Positions 34,093 through 47,200 of a DNA stretch of 64,000 nt are shown one piece after another. The stretch's first letter is position 1. Every line of letters begins with the position of its first letter. A program made the translations under genes and the position numbers. Origin of the DNA: Blastocystis sp. Blastoise (Eukaryota > Sar > Bigyra > Opalinata > Blastocystidae); contig JBBPEB010000003.1 in the NCBI GenBank assembly GCA_039096225.1, forward strand, positions 1,234,001-1,298,000, given 5' to 3'. The notes below the pieces were generated by a model that did no database searches, was not told the DNA's origin, and worked only from the letters and a program-made list of their open reading frames with translations.

Positions 34093-35664
34093 TTATATTT
34101 TTCCAATAATAGTATTATTAATATTATTATTATTATTATCATTATTATTATTATTATCATTATTATTATTATTCGTTTGAATATCATGGAAAGAATCTTC
34201 TGTGAATTCAGGAAGAATTGAAGGTTTAGCATTTAAAAGTGCGTCATTTTCCGTTAAAGAAAGAGGTTTAACAACAGAATATAGTGGGTCATCAATATAT
34301 CTCGACGGAACATTTGAATTCTTTTGAGAATAATGATTAGCAGGTCGTTTTTGACGATTATTTTTACAGATTTCTCTAAATCTTTGTGAACTAAGATGAG
34401 GTAGATTATAACGTATATAGATTTGTTTGTGTAAAGATTGATGATCTTTAGTATAGGAATCTTTTAAGAGTAAGGGTTTCCAGAAATGTTCAATTTTCTC
34501 ACAAATATCATTAGAAGAAGGACAAGAGCATAATTGAAGCGCTAATCGCGGTAAATAGACATATTCTGAGGGATATAACCATGTCCAATAATGAATATCA
34601 TCATTCCCTTTATTTTCTAAGAAATAAGTTGTTTTACGATGTTTTAAGAATAATTTGAATTCCTCCTGTATCTCTTTACCATTTTTTAAATGTGATAAAT
34701 AATTCATAACTTCTCTATTAAGATGTGTATCATTATATTCATTATCATATTTAATAGATATATAATAACCTAATAAATATAAAGGATGTTCAAAAAAAGA
34801 AGAATGTTTTTGTAAACAACGATTCATTAATAATAAGTAGGCATTATCTTTTATTTTAGAGAAACCTTCTTTATATATAGCGAATACATCACTTGCATGA
34901 GTATCAATAGCTTGAAATTTTCTTTCAATTAAACTTGATATTAATAAGATATCAGCAATTTTATTTAAGGATTTAATGAATGAATCTTGAAGGATAATAG
35001 AACGTACCTTATCGATGTCATCTAACATATTATTTTGAGGATCGTTAATAAATGAAATACAACTAGTATAATTATCACATACATATTGTATATTTGTATA
35101 TTCAGTAAAATAATCAATTTTAGAATTATTATTATTATCATTAGTCGTACTACAAGACGAAGAAGAATAAGGTATATAATATTTTTGTAAGAAATTATAA
35201 TATGTTCTATAATTTTCTAATAATAGAGGAGGCGATAATAAATTATAGGTACTTGTTTCTTCAGTAGAAAAAGTAGATTTTAAAAAGTCTTCAATTAATA
35301 ATCTTGTTTCATATACAGAACTACTTATATATAACTTCTGAATACTATTTTCAGAATTATCATTATATATAGTATTTCCTTCTATTTCAGAAACAATTCC
35401 TTGTATTTTTTGATCTCCAATTTGTTTATATACTTGTTTCTCCATGATTTCGATATTTTCAGGTGTTTTCTGAAGTGTGCTGAAATCATAAGTATCATAA
35501 TAATACGGAGTATTATCAGCTATTATACCGACATTCACAAAATTATTATGATTCTTTATATCTGAACCTATATATATATATATATAGATATAGATTATAA
35601 AGAATATAAGTTAATATATATAGAGATTTAAAAAATAAATATAAAACATAAGAAATAATGATAA

Positions 35665-35720
<56 letters not shown>

Positions 35721-36451
35721 ATTATGACACATGAATACAGTATTTGAGGATTGTATATCATCGTCAACAAGAGTCTTCACATTATCATAACATATATTTA
35801 AATATTTATTCTTATCTTCTTCCTTAGTAACTGGTCTATAGCTAGGTGACCCATGTTTTATAGCTTCTACTAAATATTCATCATTCACATGATTATAATC
35901 AATACCTAGATAGTATTATCATTAGTATTATTTTATTATTATTATTTTATTTTATTTTTTTTATAATAATAATAATAAAAATAAAAATAATAATTATTAT
36001 TATATAAAAACAAAAACATAATAAAGAGAAATCATCATAAAAATAATAATAAAAAAAAAAAACACACACACATATATATACCATTTTTACTAAAGAATAA
36101 AAATAGATTTTCACTAATGAGTTCATTGTCACAAACATCTTGATTAGGAGATACAGCTATATGATTCTTTTCTAAAAAGTTATGAGCTTGTTTTCGTTTT
36201 ACATTTTCATAGTAATTACGAACTTCAGTGAGAAATTCATTCCAAAGTGTTTCATCAATAGAAGCAGGACAAGGAATATCGGAATGTTTTGCTAAATGTT
36301 GTTTCAATTTTGAAATATTATATTTTACATTTGCACTGGGACCATCAAAATTCTTACAAATATAGCAAAAGTAACCTTTCTGAGGATTTTCTTCATTTGT
36401 TTTAAATAACTTTAAAATTTCTGCATATTTATTTCTTGGGATATCAGACAT
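34093..36451 (-). CDS. BED-finger / hAT transposase-derived protein (probably domesticated)
   Basis: Three exons: 36451-36082, 35908-35720, 35568-34093, with phase-compatible GTATAT...TAG introns. Exon 1 carries a BED-like finger (YFCYICKNFDGPSANVKYN, ISKLKQHLAKHSDIPCP). Exons 2-3 give NTVFMCHNG + SDIKNHNNFVNVG, aligning in style with the DUF659 start of hAT transposases but lacking the usual DGWTD. VCDNYTSCISF corresponds to the second conserved Asp/Asn. Near the C-terminus YLPRLALQLCSCPSSNDICE and HKQIYIRYNLPHL match the hAT dimerisation region. An Asn/Asp tail ends the protein. The introns, absence of obvious terminal inverted repeats and altered catalytic motifs suggest a host gene derived from a transposase; the family call is moderate. 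Confidence 0.7.
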
Positions 36452-37411
36452 ATTGCAAAGATCTATATAAATAAAGAGATGTTCACTTGGTTTCAGAAAT
36501 CTATGTAAAAAAATACATAAGTAAAGGTGTCAAATACAAACAAAAAATAAAGCTTTATACTTTAGGATTTCCTGACAAATTTCTATAACCATGAAATTTC
36601 TTGAGAAAGTTCTTCTTTTTTATTCATAGAAATTTATGAGAAATAACCAATAATTTTGCATCTTTTTAAAAGAATTCGCAAAGAAATATGGAAAAAGACG
36701 AATGATCATTTTTTTTTGAGAAGAAAAAGAAATTCAATAGAAAAGAAAAGTCTTTTAATTATTTAAATAAGATGTTTATTCTTTGGTGAACTACTCTGCT
36801 GATATGAATCATGAGGATTCTAAGAGAATCTGATGACTAGATGTATTTTATTTTGAATTTGGAAGAAGAATGTAATGAATAATTTATAACATTATGTGAT
36901 ATTTCTCATAATATTGTGGTGAAACAAATGAAATGATTGTTTGGGAATGTAGAGAATGATTTTAACTTTTGATGATTTAATAAAGAGTATTTTAGTAAAT
37001 GTGCTTTCTTTAAGATTGGATATTATGAAGATATTTACCCAAGAGTTGCAGTCAGTTTATAGACAAAAGATGAGTTTTTATTTTGTTATTGAAAAGGTTT
37101 AGGATGGTCGATAATTGAGTTAAAAAGGATGAATACAATATTGATTTATATATTTATATAATAAAATATATTTATGAATATCAGTGATCAATTATATTGT
37201 CCTCTTTTGAAATGGATTAGTGTGGTATAATTGTTTTTATAGAATTAGAATAAGAATATGATGATATTCAAAAAAATATTTATTTATTTGAAAATTTGTA
37301 ACAAAACAATGTTTTTATAAATAGATATAGCTATTAAGATAATGAATTAAATATATATATATATATATGGTAAAAAAAGATGAATAGATAGAGTATACTG
37401 TATATAAAGTA
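36452..37411. other. intergenic region
   Basis: AT-rich, with somewhat more mixed composition at 36780-37130. No ORF, tRNA or repeat that I can support. Confidence 0.6.
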
Positions 37412-37503
37412 TTAATTAGTAAGTTTATCTAAAGGACTATCTTCATCACTGAATATATTATTATTATTATTATTATTATTATTAGTAGTAGTAATATTAT
37501 CAG

Positions 37504-37573
<70 letters not shown>

Positions 37574-38701
37574 TTGTTCTAAAGATTCATTTTGATTGGA
37601 TGATTCTACGGTAGATACATCAAATATCTGGTTTCCTTCTTCTAAGAATTTCTTTTCTAGGTGATTTTTAATACAAAAACTTGATATTGTTTCATTTAAA
37701 TCGATATGTTCTGCAGCAAGACGACTTGACAATTGTAAACCTATTTATATACTAATTATATTTATTATTCTAAGAAAATAGTTTTTTCTAAAGGAATATT
37801 TTTAAAAAATACTTTATAAATGAATATTATATAATAAATAATAATAAATAAGATAATAATATAATAATAATAAAGTATACTTTTTAAAGGAATAGTAACA
37901 ATTTCATCTTCATCTTGAGTAATGATTCCTTTCAATTCCAATAAATTCACTTGACGTAAATATTCAACACGATTCAACTTTTTTGTATGAGCAGGTAAAT
38001 GCATCTATATATATATATATATTTTGTATAAAAATAATTGAATTATTCAACTAATAATAATAAACATATAATAATAATAAACATATAATAATAATATTAA
38101 TAATAATAAACATATAATAATAATAAACATATAATAATAATAAACATATAATAATAATAATAATAATAAACATATAATAATAATAAATAATTACAAGACT
38201 CATATAATTATCAAAGCCTTTTCTATTTTCCATTTTATTTGATTTTGTTTCTTGAGCAACCAACCATAATGATAGTAAAGTGTAACAAGTTTCACTTTTA
38301 TTTGGAGGTATATACGATGAGACAGATGTACTCTCTTTTGAAACCAATTTAGGCTCATTGTTTTCATCCTTATCTTTTGTTGATGATTTTGAAGGCTTCT
38401 TCTTCTCATTAAAGATCTCAGCTAGAACAAGCATAGTCCATCGACCAACTCCTGATATATCAGCAAATTCTTTTGATGAAACATATTTCTTTTCAGATCT
38501 AAGTTAAATAAAATAATATATTATGATCACTATATCAATTAAATCATAAATATACTTCGCAACAATGTTAATTACTCGTTGAAGTGTCTTGACCATAAAT
38601 GGCTTATTATCTGACTCAGATTTCTGCTTTCTAGCCATCAACTCCATGTATAAGAAATCATTTTCATGATTCTTACAATTTGTTTCTTTTATCTCTGACA
38701 T
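37412..38701 (-). CDS. MUS81-like N-terminal domains without the nuclease
   Basis: Four exons: 38701 to about 38555 (MSDIKETNCKNHENDFLYME), about 38497-38197, about 38005-37882, and about 37741 to the stop at 37412. Joined exons give KPFMVKTLQRVINIVAK + SEKKYVSSKEFADISGVGRW, a helix-hairpin-helix-like unit with GVG. Next come SYIPPNKSETCYTLLSLWL and LNRVEYLRQVNLLELKGIIT, then LQLSSRLAAEHI, which fits the winged-helix and 'TeeG-x-x-LA' region of MUS81. The protein then runs into poly-Asn and stops (SPLDKLTN). The XPF-type ERKxxxD nuclease and C-terminal HhH expected of MUS81 are absent here. The introns are AT-rich, one with tandem TAATAATAAACATA repeats at 38053-38190. Family assignment is inference by pattern. 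Confidence 0.5.
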
Positions 38702-39931
38702 ATCAAAACTAATAAAATAAAAATATCATAAATTTTTTCGTGGGTTTTTTTTGTTCTTTAATTACGTTACTATAAAATTCTGAAATAAATCATAAATGTA
38801 AACCTTACATGATCTCATGCAATGTGTCAATCGTATGAAATTGTTTGTCTATGCAATTCATTACATATTTTTTTTTAATCTTATAAATCTATACTCGCCA
38901 GATTCAACTAATATATGAAATTCTATTTAGGGATGAACTAAGATGGATTGTATATAAAATTCATTAGTCAATGGAACCTTTTCATTATTCACTGTTTATA
39001 AATGATTGCAAACAATATTTTCGCTATCTAGAACTGATTGAAAAACATATTCTAATCACAGATTTGATTGAAATATATAATTGATTGTCATATACCGTTT
39101 CTTTTTATTGTCTACTCTTCAATATTATAGGAAATGAGTGCTAATGATATTATAAGTATCAATTGCTGCTATAATTGCAAGAGAATGATGCTCTATCTAC
39201 TGTTAAATGGTCATGAGTAAAATAAAACCTGCGTTTCTCCTTTATAATGAATGAAATATATTATATGGTTCTCCTTATGTCATGCATGTTTTAAAATATC
39301 TAAAGATTCTTCGTTCTTCATTTTACAACTTGTATATCTTTAAAAAGTGAAGAAGAAACACAACATGATTAAAAATTGAATTGATTCTTCGCTTTTTAAA
39401 ATATTATCTGGTTTTATTTTTAAAACTGTGTTTGAAAAATTGCTAAGATCATTGGTTTCATTGATTGATCTAAAGATTGGTTCAACCAATAGTCTTTTTG
39501 TTTGATTTATTTTGAGCTTATGCTTTAGATTGAATGAATTTGAATGGTTACATATATAACAAATCGCTCTATAAGGCATTTGCAAACTCTTATGTTGAAA
39601 AACAAATTCATGATGAGAAGAATATTATTAGTGAATCATTGTCGTTTAACTTCTCTTGGTCTTCCATTCTTTCAAATAATTGAACTCTTAGTGGAAGAGA
39701 GCGAATTCTGCTATATTAAATGAAGAATCATGAGTAAAAACGAAGAAAATCAAAAACGAAGTTTTGCTAAATTCAAGTTTTAGTAAATGAGGAAAATGAA
39801 ACTGGATTGTTTCACTATAGAACGAAACTGGGTTTTGATGTCCTTTTTGTTTTTTTTAATATTGCCAATGAATTCATATTTATTTTATTTTATTTTAAAT
39901 AAATAATAAAGAATATACTTCTTCTTTAAAG
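38702..39931. other. intergenic region with one doubtful ORF
   Basis: 1.2 kb without a convincing gene. A minus-strand 81-codon ORF at 39340-39585 begins MQMPYRAICYICNHSNSF; its CYIC pair recalls the BED finger of the neighbouring hAT-derived protein but the resemblance is too weak to call. Confidence 0.5.
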
Positions 39932-42900
39932 ATGAAAGCTTTTTTATTGTTTCCATTCCTAATTAGTCTTGCATTTGCTATTAATGGTATGAATAAATAC
40001 TTCAATATATATAAAGTCAAACTCTATAGTCAAGAACACATGCTCCTATCCGCTGACACCTATTCTGGTGAGAATTCGTTCTGAACATAATATTGATTAT
40101 ATGTTTGATATTTATCAAGGATATAATAATAATCTTACTGAAGGGAAATATGTTATGCGATATGCTGGTGGAGAACATGAACTGTATACTGAAAGAACTT
40201 GGTCCTTATGTATTCAATATGAAAAGATATATACTTTGAATGTGACTACTTATGCGTATCTATAAATATTATAATTATTTTATCATTGATTCTATATATA
40301 TATAGAGATTATAGATGGTATGAAACTGATGCTGTATCAGTCACTCACATGGGAAAACTTATTTGGTATGGTAATAATTATTTGTATCGTTTCTCTGCTT
40401 ATACACTCTTCCTTTTCAGACGTATATATATGCTATTTTTTATTTTATTATTTTTTATTTATTATTTTTTATTTTTTATTTTTTATTTATTTATTATTGT
40501 TTTTTATTTATTTATTATTTATTTATTATTATTATTTATTATTTATTATTATTATTTATTATTTATTATTATTATATATTATTTATTAACTATTATATAT
40601 TATTTATTAACTATTATATATTATTTATTAACTATTATATATTATTTATTAACTATGATATATTATTTATTAACTATTATATATTATTTATTAACTATTA
40701 TATAGTTCCAAAGCCATCTCGTATATATTCTTCTTTATATACAACAGCTGCTCAATTCTCTGATATGTGGCATATGAATGATTATTTTTATGAACATTAT
40801 GAAGAACCTCCTTATTTTGGATGGCCAGAGTACTCAAATCATTTAAATTATACTTCAAATGTTATTACTACTTATTTTAAATATTCTTTTGATAATCCTA
40901 TTACTTACAGATATTTACGTTTTGTTATTGAAACAAGATTTAGCTTTATTTTATATGCTGGTGATTTAGAAGTTTTCAGATACGGTCTTCCTATGTATAT
41001 ATATTATTATATAAAATATTATTATTATATATTATTATATATATTGTATATTATATATTATTATACTATTCTATACTATTATATATATATATATATAGGG
41101 GTGAAATAACACCATTTACAGAAGGTACTGAATGTTCTGATACTCCTAGACAAGTCATGTATATCTATATAATAACTATTATTTTGTTATTTTCTACTCT
41201 ATTTATATATATTATTATATAATAATTTTTTTTTATTTAAAAATATAATCTATATATATAATATATATATAGTGTGGGTGTTCCTTTCTTCTACTGGAAG
41301 CATTGGGATTATCCTGATTTAACTATAGATATAGAAACCCATCGATGCCAGAAACCTGCTCCAGGAACAAACTCTACTGAATCTTTTACTATTACTATTG
41401 ATGCTATGAAACTTGAAGGAGGTATATATTTATAATAATAATAATAATTATTATTATATATATATATATTTCAGTCAATATTCTAAATATATACACTACT
41501 TTTTATAATAAAACTAAAAAAATAATTTATTCACTCTATATATATAGAATTTGATATTGAATATTATGAGCCTATTAGTCCAGTTTCTGTTACAGCCACG
41601 TGTACTCCTGATTCTGAAGAATTCGAAGAACGTTGTTTACAAATAACTTCTTTATGGCCTATAACTCATTATTATAATCGTGTTACTCCTTCTGCTACTG
41701 TTATATTAGAATTCCAAGATAATGCTTATTTATATTTTAATGCTTATAGTTTTATGAAAGATGATCATTTTAGAAACGAAAGTGCTCCTACTGCTTGGGA
41801 AGTGTATGGATATAATGTTACTTTAAATTCTTGGATTATTCTTGATGCTGAACGATTCATTGATTTAAATCAAAATGTTACTTTCTATAATACAAAAGTA
41901 TTACATCAAATTTTCCATAAAATTAAATTTATATTTACTGCAAGTGCTAGTGGTGTAGATATAGCTATTCCTCATATAAAATTCTGGTTTGATCATGTTT
42001 ATGATACAGTTTTAGGAGGTCGTCCTGTATTTAGTTTATTCCATCGTAAATTTATTGGTTATTCTCATCATTATCACGGAGACCCACGTTATTATGGAGA
42101 ACAAATTGTATTATTCCCTGATAAGGAATTCTTTACTACTCCTGAAAGTTTAGAATATTTTGTAGATTTAGATTACAGAACCAATGTTTTAATGCCTGGA
42201 GATGATCCTATACCTTTTAGAATGAGTCTTGCTTTCTATTGGGATTATTTATATGATAGACTTATTCCTGCAATAAGTGATCTTTGTACTAATTGTACTC
42301 TTGCAGAAGTTGACGAATTAATGAAAAACCAAACTGCAAGCGGCTCAAAATGTGAAGTTCGCGTCCCACAAACTTTTACTGGCACTATTACTGTTACTAG
42401 TAATTGTACTGCTATTTATCGTGATAAAAATGGTGAAATTATTTATCCATTCAATACTATAAGTAATTCTGAATCTAATAATGATAATTCTGAATCTAAT
42501 AATAATAATTCTGAATCTAATAATGATAATTCTGAATCTAATAATGATAATTCTGAAGATACTAGTACTACAGAAAATACTACTAGTCAGTCTACTACAG
42601 AAAATACTACTACAGAAAATACTACTCCTGAAAGTACTACTACTCCTGAAAGTACTACTACTCCTGAAAGTACTAGTACTACTGAGTCTACTACTACTCC
42701 TGAAAGTACTACTCCTGAAACTACTGAAACTACAACAACTACTACTCTTCCTGAGTCTACTACTACAGAAAATACTACTACTGAAACTACTACTTCTGAA
42801 AATACTCCTGAGTCTACTACTCCTGAAACTACTACTACTACTACTTCTGAAACTCCTGAGTCTACTACTACAGAAAATACTACTACTGAAAATACTACTA

Positions 42901-43061
42901 CTGAAACTACTACTACTGAAAATACTACTACTGAAACTACTACTCCTGAAACTCCTTCTACAACTGCAACTACTAATGCTTCTCTTCCTACTTCAACTTT
43001 AGTTTCTACACCTGAAGAAACACAAAATCAAGTTCAAAATGCTCGTCATCTTCGACACTAA
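39932..43061 (+). CDS. secreted, mucin-like surface protein
   Basis: About seven exons. Exon 1 (39932 to about 39987) is a signal peptide, MKAFLLFPFLISLAFAING. Later exons give TCSYPLTPILVRIRSEHNI, ERTWSLCIQYEKIYTLNVTT, YRWYETDAVSVTHMGKLIWY, PSRIYSSLYTTAAQFSDMWH and THRCQKPAPGTNSTESFTIT. The long last exon (about 41549-43061) has N-glycosylation-type sites, a pair NLCTNCT-like, repeated Ser-Glu-Ser-Asn-Asn units at 42465-42557 and a Thr/Glu/Ser-rich stalk (42570-43000, TTTENTTTETTT type). It ends without an obvious membrane anchor. No enzyme motif was recognised. Its position and orientation beside the larger surface gene at 44250 suggest related roles outside the cell. Confidence 0.75.
40560..40702 (+). 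repeat. tandem repeat in an intron (unit about 20 nt)
   Basis: Six or so copies of a unit close to ATTATTTATTAACTATTATAT fill the end of the intron before the exon beginning PKPSRIYSS. Confidence 0.85.
42465..43000 (+). repeat. coding repeats: SESNNDN units, then Thr/Glu-rich stalk
   Basis: Short repeated codons for Ser-Glu-Ser-Asn-Asn-Asp-Asn (42465-42557), then ACT/GAA/TCT-rich repeats encoding TTTE, TTPES and similar units. It is probably heavily O-glycosylated if exported (inference). Confidence 0.85.
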
Positions 43062-44249
43062 TGTAAAAGAATCTATTTTATTTATATGTATATACTACTT
43101 TCAATATTCTTCTGATTTCATTTCTTTTTTTTTTGTTTTAATTTCTATATTTATCATAATTTTATATATTTATATTAATAACTATTTATCATTATAATTC
43201 TCATACAACATTCTATTTCTTTATTAAAAATCTTTGATATTTATTAATACCATTTCTGATTTTATCTTCATTCTATATATATATCACATAATAAAGATTT
43301 CTTTTCTTGTTTTTTTTAACAACGAAAACTATATGATTTCTATTTTTTTTCTCTCTATTTTTTATTCATTCATTTATATATACTCTCTATATGACTTATT
43401 ATATCATTTCAAACTTATTTAGTTTCTATGATTCTTCTGTTTAAAGTCTTTATTAAAAGAAAATAAAAGAGTTTTGTTTAGTGTTTTTTTTTTCCAAAAT
43501 AATATATTCTTATTGATTTACAATTTATTAAAACACTTAAAAATAGAATAAGAGACAAAATAAAGTACTAATAAATTAAAAATATTCAAAAGTCGTGGAA
43601 ATCACTTTTTTTCTTCTTTTGTTTATCCTCATCATTCTTCGGAACAGAATAATCCACTGTTTATATACAAGATATGAGGGCACTTTTTCCTTGAAAACTT
43701 TTTAGTATTGTCATTCTCAAAAAAATAAGTTTATCTTCATATGAAAAAAACTACTTATTCTTTTGAAGAGGGAAGACACATGAATAGTTTATCATATATA
43801 TTGATTTTGATCTATATTAAGAATGAAAATGAATAAATGAATCATCAAACTAGAATAACCTCAAAACAACACTTCTTCAGAAATACTAAAAATGATTTTC
43901 ATTAATATTGAGTGTTTTGTTATAATCTATATATCATCATAAAGACAAAGAGATTCTACTCTGTGTATACATAAAAAAAATAGAAAAATATATAAAATCA
44001 ATGAATAAATCAATGATAAATACAAAATAAACGAAGAAAAAAGAAAAATGACAGAACCTGTAGAAGCTAGGATTCCTCGAGGAATTTCAACAATTCTATC
44101 ACATTTGACTTCGTCTTTTTAGTAATTATTCTTTGATTGAGAGAAGAAACAATAATATTTTATAAGTTATACATATTGACTCTAGTTGGTCTATTTTAAT
44201 TTTAAGTGTTACTACACTTCTTTAGATCTATAGGAGTCCATATACAAAC
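43062..44249. other. intergenic region
   Basis: AT-rich 1.2 kb between two surface-protein genes in the same orientation. A 25-codon ORF at about 44047-44122 (MTEPVEARIPRG) is probably random. No RNA gene seen. Confidence 0.55.
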
Positions 44250-47200
44250 ATGCGCGCGTTCACAATTATTCTTTTTTACGTTGCAACTTGTATATAAATC
44301 AATATATTCTATATAAAGATTTATAACAGGTTGCTCTATTTGTATATTTCCCAAAGAGGAAATGCAACTTGTTTTCAATGTGAAACAAGAATCCTCACTA
44401 AATATCACAATATCGAAAGAATATGATGCTATGGAGAATGAAGGTATTATTCTTTTCTATTCCAAATTGAAGAAAGAACCTCATTCTTCACCATTGACTG
44501 TTTGTTTAATTCCTAATAATACATATATCATCTCGACATCATTCTCGTATTTAAATGTTTATATATTCTTATTCTCATTTAAACTATCTATTTTTTTTTT
44601 ATAGTGATGTCTCATCAAATGATACTGCGCCTCTTCTCTCTCTTTATTATCATTCACATTTGATTGAAAAGTTAATTATACCTATCTCGAACTATTCAAA
44701 CTCGTATTCATCATCTCTTGTTCATAGTATATAATATATATTTTTATTATTATGTTTTTTTTTTATCATTATTATGATAATTATCTTTATTATTATAATT
44801 ATATTATTATTATAACTATATTATTATTATAACATATTATTATGATAATTATCTTAATTATTATTATCTTTATTATTATAACTATTATTATTATAATTCT
44901 ATTAATATTATAACTATATTTATTCTTCTAATAGTTCCTTCTATATTGCCTCTATATTCAAAGTTATCAAATTTTCAATGTACAACATTTACATTATATT
45001 TCAGTTTTTCTGAACATAGAAAACCTACTTCTTATTCTATCTTGCAATATCCATCATTCAATTTATTATTTAATGATACTATACCTGTAAATCAACTAAA
45101 TTATGAATTTACATATTGTTTAATTTCTGATGATTATATATTATATATACTTTCAGATATTGGAGAAACATGGGAAAATAGTTATATAACCATAACCTTA
45201 GAGAATGGTATAAATATACTAAGAGAATCATTAGAAAGAGGACAAATTGAAGATTTTATTCCTTTCTATTTAAATCCTTTTATTCAAAAAGGAGAACAAA
45301 TATGGTCCTATTGGAATACTATTACAGATCCCCCTCCTGGGTGGAACACAAATGGCTTTGATGATACTTTATGGCCTAAAAGTTTCTCTACCCAATTCCC
45401 TAGTCCTGAGGGATCCGTACAATATTATCGAACTTCTATAACTCTTTCTTCTTCTGTTTATTCGTCAATATTAGCATTAGATTTGATTTTTTATATTTAT
45501 TCAGGTATAATTGTGTATTTGAATAATATAGAAATCTTTCGATTTAATATGAATGTAAATGATAATCATTGTTACACATATATAAATAATAAGAATAAGA
45601 ATATATATATGGAAGATATAAATGAGTATTTTGATAATACTCTTTCTGATTCTTCTTCTATTTCTTCTTCTTCTATTTGTGTTACTAAAGAATATCAATA
45701 TACACATATAGTAAGAACTACTATAGATCTACATAATCGTAATCTTTGGAAACAAATTGAATCCAGTACTAATCTGATTTCTGTTGAATTACATAAATAT
45801 CAATCTTTACCTAAATATAATGATTTTGATATTATTATTAATCCAATGGGTTCAACAACGAAACCTACTTTTCTACCTATATATACAATTACTTCTTCAT
45901 CTCAACCTGTCCTGACAACTACTCTTACTTCTCTTCTATCTACTTCTTTAAATACTACATATATAACTTCTTCTTCTTGTGTTGGTCTAACTATATATCT
46001 CTCTTCTACTCAAGGTCAACAATATATAGTGACTCAATATACTATTATACTTGGACATTTAAATTATATATATCCTACTTCATGGACTTTAGAAGTATTT
46101 GATAGCATTCATAATAATTGGAAAACTATACATTCTATATATAGTTATTCTATAGTAGAAGATCAACAATCGATTACATTCTCATTTCCTAATGATTTAG
46201 CTTCTGATCAATATAGAATTATTTTCTATAAATGCGAAAGCAAACAAATGTTATATGATGATAATAATAATAATAATAGTAATATCTCAGATAATAATAG
46301 TAATATCTCAAATAATAATAATAATATCTCAAATAATAATAAAAATATCTCAGATAATAATAATAATGACGATAATAATAATATACAAGCAACTACATTA
46401 TATACTGAATTAACTAGTATACAATTTTATTATACATATATACCTAAAGATTGTGAAGGTATAGATGATTTTTCTTCTTCTACTAATAATAATCTATCTT
46501 ATAAATCATGTCCTTTTGGATATATAGGTAGTTATTCTCGTTTATGTATAGGAAACCACTTAGAAGATACAATTAAAACAAATTGTATTCTTTCTCCTCC
46601 TTATGATCTTTCTATACCTAATACTTATTCTACTAAAACATATATGTGGATATCTATTCCTATTACTATTCAAGGTCTATATATGAATATTACTATTACT
46701 CCTTCTCTTCCTTCTACACTCACATTTTCATTAGAACAACAACTTTTATATGGATATATTAAAGATTATTCTTTTACTAAATATATATTTACATTTTCGA
46801 ATCCCGCGGGAATGATTCAAAGTACATTATCGTTAGTAGCTACAGAATTAAATTGTAGAGCTGATGGCATTTGGCCAGAATCACATGTGAATTCTACTAT
46901 TCAAACATCATGTACGGATGATTCATTCGAAGGATATATACAACGCACGTGCTTTCTAGATGATACTAACCAATCAAAATGGTCCTCAATTATTTCTTAT
47001 TGTATGCCTAAAAAACCTTCTATCGCTTATTCTACTTCTATATATACATTTTATTTACATGTATCCATTTCTCCATTATACCCTATATTTTCTCATGGTT
47101 TAATGGCTACATTCTTTGTTACTCCTTCTCTTCCTGAAGGATTATCATTAAATACAACAACGGGTGTTATTTCTGGTATACCCAATAATCTTATGGCATC

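Noticed and set aside
38050-38190. CRISPR-like array (repeated AAACATATAATAATAAT units)
   Set aside because: Simple tandem satellite inside an intron, with no unique spacers and a eukaryotic context.
39340-39585. Degenerate BED-finger fragment
   Set aside because: Only a CYIC pair is shared with the neighbouring BED protein; no supporting histidines in register.
42481-43002. 173-codon Leu/Ile-rich ORF
   Set aside because: Alternate frame of the Thr/Glu-rich stalk of the surface protein.
44202-44408. 68-codon minus-strand ORF
   Set aside because: Antisense to the first exons of the receptor-like gene, which splice into a consistent secreted protein.
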